Part shown: positions 1-8,626 of the stretch, piece by piece
Layout of the letters: each line of letters opens with the position of its first letter
Numbering within the stretch: the stretch's first letter is position 1
Assembly (NCBI RefSeq): GCF_025369935.1
Contig: NZ_CP104467.1
Coordinates: 5,773,001 to 5,837,000, forward strand
Direction: 5' to 3'
DNA from: Paenibacillus andongensis
GTDB lineage: Bacteria; Bacillota; Bacilli; Paenibacillales; NBRC-103111
DNA: 64,000 nucleotides
Notes under the pieces: generated by a model
What the model saw: only the letters and a program-made list of their open reading frames with translations
Databases searched by the model: none
Told to the model about the DNA's origin: nothing
Translations under genes and position numbers: made by a program

Positions 1-129
1 ATTCCAAGATAAATGTGGAAGTCCATCACCTAATATACGGAATAGAAACCAAGCCAAAATCAATATAATAACAATGCCCGATGCCCAAAAATACACCGTG
101 GCCAAACGATCAGTCGTTTTGCTTTTCAT
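1..129 (-). CDS. pstA: Phosphate ABC transporter permease PstA (5' end only)
   Basis: Only the first 43 codons lie in the window; the gene continues beyond position 1. The ATG at 129-127 overlaps the TGA of pstC in an ATGA junction, so the two permeases are translationally coupled. The visible peptide has a short charged start (MKSKTTDRLATVYFW) followed by a hydrophobic segment, as expected for the first transmembrane helix of PstA, the second inner-membrane subunit of the PstSCAB phosphate importer. Identification rests on position after pstC and on this N-terminus; a pstB ATPase gene would be expected further downstream, outside the window. Confidence 0.88.
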   Translation of the reverse strand, partial: MKSKTTDRLATVYFWASGIVIILILAWFLFRILGDGLPHLSWN

Positions 130-1061
130 TTCAGTTCACTCCTTTTGGCTACGATACGGATAATAAGAATTAAGGACAAGGAGATCACGAGTAAAAGTAG
201 CGCCATCAAATAGAGCGCATTATTCCAAGTGCTTCCGTAATTCGTATTCCCCATATCCTTCACAATCGCGGTCGTTAAAACCGTGGTTGAGTCAAGGAGT
301 GATTTCGGCATTTGCGGAGAATTACCAATAACCATGAATACAGCCATGGTTTCACCGATTGCACGTCCCATGCCAAGGATGATTGCGGTCAGGATACCGG
401 GTCTAGCAGCAGGCAAAAGCACACGCCACATCGTTTGCCAACGTGTTGCACCTAATGCGAGTGATGCTTCTTCCAGACGACTAGGCAATGCGCGGATAGC
501 ATCTTCTGATATGGAAAGAATGGTTGGTAAGATCATGATGGCTAGAATGATGGAAGCTGGTAAAATACCGTATCCAACCCCGCCTGTGATTTTACCAAGC
601 GCAGGGACGATAACTGTCATACCGATTAGACCATAAACTACCGAAGGTATACCTACGAACAGATCTGTTGCAGGCCGCATGATTTCACGCATCCATTTCG
701 GTGCAATTTTAGCCATGAATAATGCCCCTGACAAAGCAAGCGGCACTGAAAACACAACCGAAACCAATGTCATGAGCAGCGTGCTGTATAAAAAAGGAAA
801 AGCTCCGAATTTATTTTGACCTGGCGTCCAATCTGTAGAGAAGAAAAATTCAAAAGGATTGACTCCTTGAAACGTCTTAATCCCTTGCATTCCCACGAAA
901 ACAATGATAGAAAAAATGATGGCAGACACTAGGGCGGCACTTCCAACAAACACCCACCTCATGATGTTATCTTGTCTATGTTGTCCTTGGGTCCATTTCG
1001 TGACGAGTGGACGACTTTCGTCTGATTTCGCGTTCGTAAGTTTGTCTGCTACGGAATTCAA
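126..1061 (-). CDS. pstC: Phosphate ABC transporter permease PstC
   Basis: A 311-residue membrane protein, the usual length of PstC, which forms the phosphate channel with PstA. About six hydrophobic segments are visible from residue 35 onward. The cytoplasmic EAA loop that docks the ATPase is at about residues 200-220 (EEASLALGATRWQTMWRVLL). The start is a TTG at 1061 preceded by AAGGGG nine bases upstream. The gene follows pstS after an intergenic hairpin and overlaps pstA by ATGA. The hydrophilic N-terminal extension of roughly 30 residues is ordinary for Bacillota PstC. Confidence 0.95.
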   Translation of the reverse strand: MNSVADKLTNAKSDESRPLVTKWTQGQHRQDNIMRWVFVGSAALVSAIIFSIIVFVGMQGIKTFQGVNPFEFFFSTDWTPGQNKFGAFPFLYSTLLMTLVSVVFSVPLALSGALFMAKIAPKWMREIMRPATDLFVGIPSVVYGLIGMTVIVPALGKITGGVGYGILPASIILAIMILPTILSISEDAIRALPSRLEEASLALGATRWQTMWRVLLPAARPGILTAIILGMGRAIGETMAVFMVIGNSPQMPKSLLDSTTVLTTAIVKDMGNTNYGSTWNNALYLMALLLLVISLSLILIIRIVAKRSELK

Positions 1062-1170
1062 TGGGTAATTCCCCTTTCTCTTAAATACACATTACTCTTA
1101 TGATAGAGCATGATTGTAATTGGATCGTCAATGAATTGTTAAGGGAATGTAAAAGTTTCGTTTATGTAAC

Positions 1171-1206
1171 TAAAAAAAGAGCGCGGCATAGGATGCTCGC
1201 GCTCTT
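1171..1206 (-). terminator. Hairpin terminator between pstS and pstC
   Basis: Arms AGAGCGCG (1178-1185) and CGCGCTCT (1198-1205) are followed on the minus strand by a T run. It lies 16 bases after the pstS stop, so it should lower expression of pstCA relative to the binding protein. Confidence 0.85.
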
Positions 1207-1221
1207 AGTTTGTTCTATTTC

Positions 1222-2139
1222 TTACTTTTTAAGCAAATCAGCGGGTAAGAATTTCAAGTCACGAACTTGTTTACCTTGGAATTCTTTGCTTGAGATGTAA
1301 GCGATGAATGCTTTAGCAGGATCTTTCGCTTCACCTTTTGTGTACATATGCTCAACACCAAACAATTTGTAAGTTCCGTTTTTGATGTTATCTTCGGAGA
1401 ACGCTACACCATCAATTTTCAACGCTTTAACAGTGTCATCAATGTAAGGTGTATCTACATAACCAATGGAGCTGGACTGACCAGCAACAGCTGTTTTCAT
1501 TGCACCGCTGTTTTCTTGTGTAATACCGTCTTTTGTGAATTCTTTGTTATCAAGAATGATTTGTTGAACAAGTTTCCGGGAACCTGAGCTATCTGGACGG
1601 TGGACAAGAACTATTTTCGCGTCATTGCCGCCAACTTCTTTCCAGTTCGTTACTTTACCCATGTAAATGTCAGCAGCTTGTGCTTTTGTAAGGTTATCTA
1701 CTTTTACATCTTTGTTTACGATCAATGCGAATGGAGCAATCGCTACTTGATGGTCAACAAGACCTTTATCTTTATATTCAGCAGCTGGCTCAACGTCGGA
1801 GTTACCGATGTCTGAAGTACCGTCTGCTACGTTTTTAATTCCTGTGCCTGATCCGCCTGCAGTAACGTTGATCGTTACTTTTGGATTTTTCTCCATAAAC
1901 TCAGTAGCTGCTTGTTTAACTAATGGAAGAAGCGCACTTGAGCCGGAAGCTGTAATCGTACCGCTTAATTCTGTTTTTGGAGCATCGCTTGGCTTAACTG
2001 TAGCAGCTGCACTAGCAGCAGGTGTTGCAGAAGCAGCATTTTTAGTATCTGTTTTAGCGCCGCAACCAACCAATGACCCCATCATTAATACCGCGGAAAG
2101 TGTAAATGTAATTCCTTTTTTCGACATGAACTTAAACAT
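1222..2139 (-). CDS. pstS: Phosphate-binding lipoprotein PstS
   Basis: The substrate-binding protein of the Pst importer. It has a lipoprotein signal peptide with lipobox LVGC near residue 25, then an A/T-rich linker and a type II periplasmic-binding fold. Phosphate-binding signatures are visible: TASGSSALLP, GGSGTGIKNVADGTSDIGNSD and HRPDSSGSRK. About 305 residues from the ATG at 2139. A second in-frame ATG at 2148 lies only two bases from the AGGAGG site (2151-2156), so 2139 (11 bases away) is preferred. First gene of pstSCA; three Pho-box-like hexamers lie upstream. Confidence 0.96.
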   Translation of the reverse strand: MFKFMSKKGITFTLSAVLMMGSLVGCGAKTDTKNAASATPAASAAATVKPSDAPKTELSGTITASGSSALLPLVKQAATEFMEKNPKVTINVTAGGSGTGIKNVADGTSDIGNSDVEPAAEYKDKGLVDHQVAIAPFALIVNKDVKVDNLTKAQAADIYMGKVTNWKEVGGNDAKIVLVHRPDSSGSRKLVQQIILDNKEFTKDGITQENSGAMKTAVAGQSSSIGYVDTPYIDDTVKALKIDGVAFSEDNIKNGTYKLFGVEHMYTKGEAKDPAKAFIAYISSKEFQGKQVRDLKFLPADLLKK

Positions 2140-2243
2140 AGTTAGCATGTCCTCCTTTGATTTGTATGTTGCTTGTTATGTTAGTGTCGATTCCCATTTG
2201 ATTGTCCGTCGAACTAACTTACTTACCTATCGTAACAACCGAT

Positions 2244-2282
2244 TGTAAAATCCACACCCATGAAACGTAAACGTAATGTAAA
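2244..2282 (-). promoter_or_regulatory. Candidate PhoP boxes for pstS
   Basis: On the minus strand TTTACA (2282-2277), TTTACG (2271-2266) and TTTACA (2249-2244) fit an exact 11-base register; the fourth slot at 2260-2255 does not match. TT(A/C/T)ACA direct repeats at 11-base spacing are the known Bacillus PhoP operator, and pst operons are the classic target. Confidence 0.7.
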
Positions 2283-2322
2283 ACTTTTATTTCTTCTTTC
2301 ATTCGATAAAAGTATGGATAAA

Positions 2323-2339
2323 TTTACATATCTTTAACA
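2323..2339 (+). promoter_or_regulatory. Candidate PhoP box pair facing the chemoreceptor gene
   Basis: TTTACA (2323-2328) and TTAACA (2334-2339) on the plus strand again have 11-base spacing. They are about 100 bases upstream of the chemoreceptor ATG. The orientation suggests Pho control of the chemoreceptor, although a distal role in pstS control is possible. Confidence 0.45.
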
Positions 2340-2436
2340 TAGTTAGATGCTTTAGTTAATAGAAGTATCCTATATTAATAGGTATCAACGCGAAAACAGT
2401 CGAATGTTGTCTAGTAATATATAGGAGGAATGACTT

Positions 2437-4395
2437 ATGAAGAAGATCAAAATTAATATGACCATGCGATTAAAATTAATTGCTAGTTTCAGCGGTGTAC
2501 TTCTCATTTTCCTTTCCGTTGCTTTGTTTAATCTGAATCAAGTTAATCAAATTAAGAAGCATATGACGGATCAGAACGATAAAATCGAACTAAAGGTGCT
2601 AGCGCTGGAGCTTAAAAATATGGTTCAGGAAATGAACATCATTGCATCAGGGCTAGAGATTTCCAAGAAACCGGAATTCATCGAAAAATACAATGCAAAA
2701 CGAAAACCATACAATGATTTCATTCAAAAGATTGGTGATACGGCTTCCACAGCTGATCAAAAGAAGTGGCGAAGTCAATTAATTCAATTATCCGTTGATT
2801 ACATAAATAACTTCGACTCTGCGGCCAAGATGGTCCAAGATCCTAACTTGAAACCGACGGATCTGCAAATTAACCTCCTCTACCTATACAACGAGTCTCA
2901 GGAATTGAAGGATAAGATATTTGAACTTGTTGATAAATTCTACGTTACTTATGCTGATTCTGCCGAACAAGCAATAGCCCAATCAACGAAAGCACTTAAT
3001 GAAAGCAGCAGGGTAATGTTGATTGCTTTTGCTATCGTCGTTATTGTAACCATTATTATTGCTTTTCTAATCATAAGTTCCTTCACACGTCCAATTAAAA
3101 TTTTACAAAATGCCGTATCTCTTATTGCCGCAGGAGACTTGTCCCATACGATTAATTCTAACTCCAATGATGAGTTAGGTAAGCTAAGTAACAGCTTCGA
3201 CCATATGATCATTCAAGTTCGCCAGATGCTGAATGCTACCCTGCAGATTGCTTCTTCATTATCAGAGCACTCCCATGAGTTTCACCGCTTTTCTCAGCTA
3301 ACAGCATCAGCCAACACAGACATCTTGAAGGCAATTACAGAGATATCAACTGGCGCTGACGAACAAGCCATGAAAACGGAACAAAGCTCGATGATCATTG
3401 CAGAGCTGGAAGCAGAAATTCGTGACATTACCGCTTATACATATGAAATGAAACGTACCAGTGAAGAGGCTGCTTCTGGCACATTACAAGGGACTGCATC
3501 CGTAAGGGCGCTGAAAACATCGTCAGATCAGTCGCAAGCTGTCCTGCAGAAGGTCGATGCTGCCATGATGACCTTGTCCGATAGTTCCAAGCAAATTGGC
3601 GCGATTATTCACTCGATCACGGAAATTTCTACCCAGACGAACGTGCTTGCCTTGAACGCTGCGATTGAAGCAGCCAGAGCCGGCGCACACGGCCGCGGCT
3701 TCTCTGTCATTGCGGATGAAGTTCGTCAGCTTTCTCAGCAGACAAGTGATTCCTCCAAGACAATCGGTGGTATCATTCAAGCACTTCAGAAGCAAATCAA
3801 AGAATTACAGAGCTCGCTGATCGAAGCTCTCGAATCTGCAGTAACACAAAACCATCGTGTAGCAGATACGCTCGGTTCTTTCGAGGGCATCGAACAATCG
3901 ATGAGAGGAATTATCGGGCAAATTGAACAAATCCATGTGAAAATTGAACATGTGCAATCCAAGAACGACAGATTAGTAAATTCCGTTCAGTTCGTAGCAG
4001 CCATCGCCCAAGAAACAGCTGCTGGGGTCGAGGAAGTAAGCTCGACTTCGATTCAGCAAGATGCCTCCATCCGCCGAATTGCCGAAGAGTCGGATGATAT
4101 CCTTGAACTTGCTCAGCAGTTATTTGCTGAGATAAGCAAATTCCAGATTAGTGAGTCTGATACGAAGAATCATCAGGAGCATTTTGATCTTCATTCGGAG
4201 CCAACGCTTGTCAGGAATGAAGGGCACATCGAGGTTTTTGAAGATACTCATGAAAGTCATGAGGTTCCTTCTCAAACTGAAATGGATTTGTTTGAAAAGG
4301 AACAAGATGGCCCATCTATGGAAACAACAGTCGATGACCTGAAGAAAGTTGAATCTAGGAAAGAAAATAAAGAACCTGCTCTCGTAGGTAAATAA
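2437..4395 (+). CDS. Methyl-accepting chemotaxis protein
   Basis: A 652-residue transmembrane chemoreceptor. TM1 is at about residues 13-33. An extracellular helical sensor of about 160 residues follows, resembling the four-helix-bundle type, then TM2 at about 194-215 and a HAMP linker (RPIKILQNAVSLIAAGDLS). The long coiled-coil signalling domain has the conserved hairpin tip that contacts CheA/CheW (TNVLALNAAIEAARAGAHGRGF). After the signalling helices comes an unusual, mostly acidic, His-containing tail of about 80 residues with no NWETF-type methyltransferase tether. AGGAGG lies upstream of the ATG. The ligand is unknown; divergence from pstS hints at phosphate-related taxis. Confidence 0.93.
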   Translation: MKKIKINMTMRLKLIASFSGVLLIFLSVALFNLNQVNQIKKHMTDQNDKIELKVLALELKNMVQEMNIIASGLEISKKPEFIEKYNAKRKPYNDFIQKIGDTASTADQKKWRSQLIQLSVDYINNFDSAAKMVQDPNLKPTDLQINLLYLYNESQELKDKIFELVDKFYVTYADSAEQAIAQSTKALNESSRVMLIAFAIVVIVTIIIAFLIISSFTRPIKILQNAVSLIAAGDLSHTINSNSNDELGKLSNSFDHMIIQVRQMLNATLQIASSLSEHSHEFHRFSQLTASANTDILKAITEISTGADEQAMKTEQSSMIIAELEAEIRDITAYTYEMKRTSEEAASGTLQGTASVRALKTSSDQSQAVLQKVDAAMMTLSDSSKQIGAIIHSITEISTQTNVLALNAAIEAARAGAHGRGFSVIADEVRQLSQQTSDSSKTIGGIIQALQKQIKELQSSLIEALESAVTQNHRVADTLGSFEGIEQSMRGIIGQIEQIHVKIEHVQSKNDRLVNSVQFVAAIAQETAAGVEEVSSTSIQQDASIRRIAEESDDILELAQQLFAEISKFQISESDTKNHQEHFDLHSEPTLVRNEGHIEVFEDTHESHEVPSQTEMDLFEKEQDGPSMETTVDDLKKVESRKENKEPALVGK

Positions 4396-4407
4396 TAGCA
4401 ATGCATA

Positions 4408-4457
4408 GGGGCTGTCTCACAAGAAGTTAAAATCTACTTGTGGGACAGCCCCTTTTT
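4408..4457 (+). terminator. Terminator of the chemoreceptor gene
   Basis: Sixteen-base arms starting GGGGCTGTCTCA (4408-4423) and ending GGGACAGCCCC (4437-4452), with one G-T pair, are followed by TTTTT. The stem may also serve the convergent MBL-fold gene. Confidence 0.85.
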
Positions 4458-4463
4458 AAATTT

Positions 4464-5312
4464 CTAATGCACAAACCGACCTTCCTTAGGAACCGCTAAC
4501 GCTTCAAAATCCTCCGCCAGACGGCCTAGTTCGCGACTTAGTTCTTCACCGCTCATCGGTTTACCATGACCCGTTATCGCTAAAGAGGGATGCAAATCTC
4601 GAAGCTTTCTAACCGAATCCCCGGCAGCTTGCCAATCTGTCGTGAAATACTTTGGTGGTCCGCTTATTTCTTGTTCTTGCGTGAATAACTTATAAAGTGA
4701 CTCTTGTTTAACAGTAACGAAGGCATCTCCAGCTATTAATGAACCATCTTTGGCTCGAAACAGTGAAATGTGTCCTGGGGTGTGTCCAGGCGTATGAATC
4801 CATTGCCATCCCGACAGTCCAGGAATGATACCATTAGCTGGTAAAGGATGTACATGATTACCTATATCAATACCGTGGTTTGGAAACAGGGGCGATAGCT
4901 CGCTTACAAGTCCACCATCTACTGTAGAATCCCCTTTTGGATAATTGGACTTTCCCGTTAAATAAGGGATTTCCAACTCATGCGCATATACTGGAACATC
5001 CCAATATTCCAAAAGACTCTCTATACCCCCGACATGGTCGAAATGTCCATGTGTCAAAATAATTGCCGTAGGCTTCCTATGTGCTCCAAAACGCTCCTCA
5101 GCGACTCGAATGATCTCATCTGCCGATTGCGGCATACCAGCGTCAACTAAAACCCATTCTTTATCCCTGCTTGTTGGGTTGCCAATGAAACAAACATTCA
5201 CGATTTGAATGCAGTAACCATATACATCAATAGCTATTTCCTTGCCTTCACCACTGGATAATGTAGTTAGCGGGATATACGTATGCTCATATGTAAGGTC
5301 TGTATGCTCCAT
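4464..5312 (-). CDS. MBL-fold metallo-hydrolase
   Basis: A 282-residue metallo-beta-lactamase-fold enzyme. The metal-binding signature HGHFDHVGG is at about residues 88-96, a further ligand region is HTPGHTPGHISLF near 175-187, then GDAF and a C-terminal TGHG. This is the glyoxalase II-like or lactonase-like group of the superfamily; the substrate cannot be read from sequence. GGAGAGG precedes the ATG. It appears to be transcribed alone and converges on the chemoreceptor gene. Confidence 0.85.
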   Translation of the reverse strand: MEHTDLTYEHTYIPLTTLSSGEGKEIAIDVYGYCIQIVNVCFIGNPTSRDKEWVLVDAGMPQSADEIIRVAEERFGAHRKPTAIILTHGHFDHVGGIESLLEYWDVPVYAHELEIPYLTGKSNYPKGDSTVDGGLVSELSPLFPNHGIDIGNHVHPLPANGIIPGLSGWQWIHTPGHTPGHISLFRAKDGSLIAGDAFVTVKQESLYKLFTQEQEISGPPKYFTTDWQAAGDSVRKLRDLHPSLAITGHGKPMSGEELSRELGRLAEDFEALAVPKEGRFVH

Positions 5313-5410
5313 GTAAACCTCTCCTCATCACTTACAAATTCCACATTACTATCCCCATCTCACTGTTAAATTACTCCGTAACCCCAAACAGATAAATTTC
5401 TTATTCCCAT

Positions 5411-5442
5411 GAAAAAAGGGCAAGAGTCTGCGACTCTAGCCC
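5411..5442 (-). terminator. Terminator of motAB
   Basis: GGGCAAGAGTC (5418-5428) pairs with GACTCTAGCCC (5432-5442) with one mismatch and is followed on the minus strand by TTTTTT, 17 bases after the motB stop. Confidence 0.85.
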
Positions 5443-5458
5443 TTCTTTATGATAAGTC

Positions 5459-6265
5459 TTATTTCGCAATCGCATCCGTCGCTTTAATGTTACGTAAAAT
5501 ACTTACTTCAACACGGCGGTTCTTCGCTCTGCCTTCTGTTGTATCGTTTTCTGCAATCGGACGGTATTCACCGAATCCGACCGACGAGTAGGAAGCAGGC
5601 TCAATTTTACTGTTATTCAGAAGGATTTTCATAAAATTGACCGCACGCTTGGCGCTTAGATCCCAGTTCGTTTCAAAGTCCGCTCGGCGAATCGGGATAT
5701 TATCCGTATGACCTGCTACTTCCACCTCATATCCTGGATAACTGCTCAGTAAATTAGACATGGAAACAGCCAGCTTTTGGGATTCTTGTTTAATTGTAGC
5801 CGACCCTGAATCAAACAGCGCACGGTCACTAATCGTAATGGTCAGCTTCTCGTTATCCAGCTTCGTGGTCAGCTGCTCACTCATGTTGTTTTCTTTAATG
5901 AAAGCATCCATGCTTTGCTTTAACTCTTTGAGATCCTTCTCTTCCTTCTGCAGCTTGGCAGCCAGCTGACTTTCTGTTTTACTCTCTTCCTTCGGCGGTG
6001 GATTCTGGTTCTTATTATTGTTTTTCGTAGAATTCGCCGCATCATCGATCGGAATCAAATTCGACATCTTGAAGGGGGCTTCTCCCCCCGTGAAGGCATT
6101 GTTCAAAGACCGCATAATCGAGTCGTATTTCTTGGAATCCACCTGACTAGAAGCAAACAGGATAATAAAGAGGGCTAGAAGCAAGGTAAGCAAATCCGCA
6201 TAGGGAATGAGCCAGGTTTCATCAATATGTTCTTCATGATCCTCATGCTTCTTCTTTTTACTCAC
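5459..6265 (-). CDS. motB: Flagellar stator protein MotB
   Basis: A 268-residue stator subunit. A lysine-rich N-terminus precedes one transmembrane helix (WLIPYADLLTLLLALFIIL, residues 18-36). Asp24 in PYAD is the proton-binding residue and aligns with D24 of B. subtilis MotB, which indicates a proton-driven rather than sodium-driven stator. The C-terminal OmpA/MotB peptidoglycan-binding domain covers about residues 155-260 (VEVAGHTDNIPI, NWDLSAKRAVN, NRRVEVSIL). The start overlaps the motA stop (ATGA), so the pair is co-translated. Confidence 0.96.
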   Translation of the reverse strand: MSKKKKHEDHEEHIDETWLIPYADLLTLLLALFIILFASSQVDSKKYDSIMRSLNNAFTGGEAPFKMSNLIPIDDAANSTKNNNKNQNPPPKEESKTESQLAAKLQKEEKDLKELKQSMDAFIKENNMSEQLTTKLDNEKLTITISDRALFDSGSATIKQESQKLAVSMSNLLSSYPGYEVEVAGHTDNIPIRRADFETNWDLSAKRAVNFMKILLNNSKIEPASYSSVGFGEYRPIAENDTTEGRAKNRRVEVSILRNIKATDAIAK

Positions 6266-7056
6266 TGTGGAGCGGCCTCCTTCGATTCTTCGTCATAAGA
6301 CGCACGTTCATTGTTGGCAACGAAGATCATCATTTTTTGCTTCACGGAATTGGCAGATACACCGGATTGAATGGAGAGAAGCCCTTCTACGATCATAAGC
6401 TTAATTTCAACTTCTTTCTTAGACTTCTGCTTCAGCTTATTTGCGAATGGGTGAAAAATAACATAACCAAGGAAAATTCCAAACATCGTTGCAACGAATG
6501 CCGCTGAAATCAGATGACCTAATTTTTCTACTTCACTCAAATTACCAAGAGCAGCGATAAGTCCAACAACGGCGCCAAGTACGCCAAGTGTCGGGGCATA
6601 TGTACCAGCTTGTGTAAAAATACTTGCATATTTCTTATGTCTTGCTTCCATTTCCGCAATATCTTCAAGCAATACATCACGGACAAAATCTGCATCGTTT
6701 CCATCAATAATGAGGCGCATGCCGCTTTTCATAAAAGGATCAGACAGCTCTTCTGCCTGCTTTTCCAAAGAAAGTAAGCCTTCACGGCGTGTGATGGATA
6801 CCCAATCGATGAATGTCTCGATCAGTTCTTTTTTTGGCATTAGTTTCTGTTCGGTGAAAATAATTTTCATTAAGGTCGGAATCTTCTTCATTTCTGCCAT
6901 TGAAAAAGCGATAAATAAGGCCGATGCTGTACCCCCGAAAATAATTAAGGCAGCTGCGGGATTCAGCAGTGCTAACAGGCTTGCCCCTTTCAAAACCATA
7001 CCCACACCAATGGATATAAAAGCTAAAACAATTCCGATTAGTGATGACTTCTCCAT
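6262..7056 (-). CDS. motA: Flagellar stator protein MotA
   Basis: The four-TM stator subunit that, with MotB, converts ion flow into flagellar rotation. The N-terminus MEKSSLIGIVLAF matches the beginning of known Bacillus MotA, so the ATG at 7056 (264 residues) is preferred. A TTG two codons upstream at 7062 also sits at good distance from AAGGAG. The conserved proline-rich TM3-TM4 region (AGTYAPTLGVLGAVVGLIAAL) is at about residues 150-170. motA and motB form a two-gene operon with an overlap and a shared terminator. No sigma-D promoter was recognised upstream. Confidence 0.95.
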   Translation of the reverse strand: MEKSSLIGIVLAFISIGVGMVLKGASLLALLNPAAALIIFGGTASALFIAFSMAEMKKIPTLMKIIFTEQKLMPKKELIETFIDWVSITRREGLLSLEKQAEELSDPFMKSGMRLIIDGNDADFVRDVLLEDIAEMEARHKKYASIFTQAGTYAPTLGVLGAVVGLIAALGNLSEVEKLGHLISAAFVATMFGIFLGYVIFHPFANKLKQKSKKEVEIKLMIVEGLLSIQSGVSANSVKQKMMIFVANNERASYDEESKEAAPQ

Positions 7057-7411
7057 ATTCAAGGCACCTCTCCTTATGGTCTAAATTTCATAGTTGTCAT
7101 TGACCCTTCGATAATTCAACAAATAAAATGATATATGTACATATAATAAGTTTCGTTATTATTATACAATCGTTTTTTGTCGATAACTAGGACTAAAGTC
7201 ATGTTTATTTTGTGAATTAAGCAAGCAATTTGACGAATGCTAGCGTCCTTCTCTTACTTAATTTATACTTGAGGAGAACGAATTCCTGCTTGAACCGATA
7301 TCAGTGTGAAGAAAACATCTTTCATTAATAAATTTGGTATGACCTGGTATCCTTTTTGGTAACGATAGGAAAGAATGAAATTAGCCATTATACATACGAG
7401 GAGTGAGTTAT
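7057..7411. other. Divergent intergenic region between motA and the aldo/keto reductase gene
   Basis: About 355 bases with no convincing gene. It holds the motA and reductase ribosome sites and a perfect 14-base palindrome TATATGTACATATA at 7132-7145. A TATAAT hexamer reads toward motA at 7166-7161 without a good -35 partner. Short open frames here lack credible starts. Confidence 0.6.
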
Positions 7412-8278
7412 GTGGAGAAACGTTCGTTTGGTTCGACCGGGCAGCAATTTCCCGTCCTGAGTTTCGGTGCTCAGCGCATTGTTGACGAGCACAATTGTAC
7501 CGAAGAAGAAGCGATTCAAATTGTGAATCGTGCAATTGACGAAGGGATCACTTATTTCGATACAGCACCAAGTTATTCGGACGGACAATCCGAGGAACGA
7601 CTTGGCAAAGCATTAGCACGTGATGGACGTAGGAATGAGGTATGGATTGCTACCAAAACGCATGATCGAACAAGAGATGGTTCCCTAAAGCTGTTGGAAG
7701 CAAGTCTGAAGCGTCTGCAAACGGATCACGTTGAAGAATGGCGATTACATAATATCATGACCATGGAGGAGCTTGATCAGTGTTTCGCCAAAGGCGGAGC
7801 GCTAGAAGCGCTTCTTGAGGCCAAAGAACAAGGAATCATTAAGCATATCTCGATCAGCGGTCACACGAATCCGAAAGTTCAATTGGAAGCGATTGAACGA
7901 TTCACTTTCGACAGCGCACTTGTTGCATTATCCGCAGCGGATCATCTCATCTATAGCTTCGCTCACGAGTTTTTGCCTAGAGCCAACGAGAAAGGTGTCG
8001 CTGTCATAGGTATGAAGGTCATGGCGCTTGGTAAACTGGCTCCTTGGTACGAGAAAGCACTCCAATATACCTTCTCTCTGCCGATATCTACGGCGATTGT
8101 CGGCATGGAATCCATGGAGCAGCTGGAACAAAATCTGGCCATTGCTAAGAGCTTCAAACCGATGACAGAGCTGGAGCAGCTCGAGTTCCTCAAAGAAATT
8201 GCCCATCTTGCTACTCCCGATGTGCTGCGTTGGAAAACAACCGACTGGGTGTCGGGCGAATGGTACGTTCGTAACTAA
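7412..8278 (+). CDS. Aldo/keto reductase
   Basis: An NAD(P)H-dependent oxidoreductase of about 288 residues with a TIM-barrel fold. Visible signatures are the active-site FDTAPSY (Asp and Tyr), the Lys in IATKTHDR, the His in RLHNIM, and a C-terminal cofactor-binding strand (STAIVGMESMEQLEQNL). The chosen start is the GTG at 7412, eight bases after GAGGAG (7398-7403); the in-frame GTG at 7403 would lie inside that site. It is a single-gene unit with its own terminator. The substrate is not predictable from sequence. Confidence 0.88.
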   Translation: MEKRSFGSTGQQFPVLSFGAQRIVDEHNCTEEEAIQIVNRAIDEGITYFDTAPSYSDGQSEERLGKALARDGRRNEVWIATKTHDRTRDGSLKLLEASLKRLQTDHVEEWRLHNIMTMEELDQCFAKGGALEALLEAKEQGIIKHISISGHTNPKVQLEAIERFTFDSALVALSAADHLIYSFAHEFLPRANEKGVAVIGMKVMALGKLAPWYEKALQYTFSLPISTAIVGMESMEQLEQNLAIAKSFKPMTELEQLEFLKEIAHLATPDVLRWKTTDWVSGEWYVRN

Positions 8279-8285
8279 TTAAATA

Positions 8286-8334
8286 AGCCAGCAAGTTAGT
8301 GCCTTGAGAATGGGCACTTACTTGCTGGCTTTTA
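8286..8334 (+). terminator. Terminator after the aldo/keto reductase
   Basis: Eighteen-base arms (8286-8303 and 8313-8330, one mismatch) built on AGCCAGCAAG and CTTGCTGGCT are followed by TTTT. It lies between convergent genes and may also stop ptsH transcription. Confidence 0.85.
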
Positions 8335-8362
8335 CAATTGATGGAATAGGTTTGCCGCTCGC

Positions 8363-8626
8363 TTATTCTTCGAAGATGTGTGTCAGCAGCGCCCCTAGCT
8401 CTAGCATCGCTTTCTCCTCTTGCTCGCCGTCCACTTCCAAAGTTACTTCGTCATTTTGTTGAATGCCAAGTGTGAGCATACTAAGCGAGCTTTTGCCGTT
8501 GACCTTCTTATCGCCTTTGATCACATTCACTTTGCAAGGAAACGTACCAACCTTCTGAACGAATACTTTCGTCGGACGGGCATGAAAGCCGGATGGATTT
8601 AGGACAGTAAAGGTTTGGGATATCAT
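8363..8626 (-). CDS. ptsH: Phosphocarrier protein HPr
   Basis: An 87-residue HPr, the small phosphate carrier of the PTS. His15 lies in the active-site motif GFHARP and is phosphorylated by EI. Ser46 is present in KVNGKSSLSML, so HPr kinase could convert it to the P-Ser form that partners CcpA. Its ATG overlaps the ptsI stop (ATGA). The order ptsI-ptsH is the reverse of the usual ptsHI, and the pair ends the mannitol operon. This suggests a dedicated or second copy, since Bacillota normally keep a general ptsHI elsewhere. Confidence 0.95.
   Translation of the reverse strand: MISQTFTVLNPSGFHARPTKVFVQKVGTFPCKVNVIKGDKKVNGKSSLSMLTLGIQQNDEVTLEVDGEQEEKAMLELGALLTHIFEE

Noticed and set aside
283..636. 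Plus-strand open frame opposite pstC
   Set aside because: Shadow of the pstC coding sequence with no ribosome site and implausible composition.
4408..4452. Possible transposon end (GGGGCTGTCTCAC inverted repeat)
   Set aside because: The T run and position just after the chemoreceptor stop fit an ordinary terminator; no transposase or second end is nearby.
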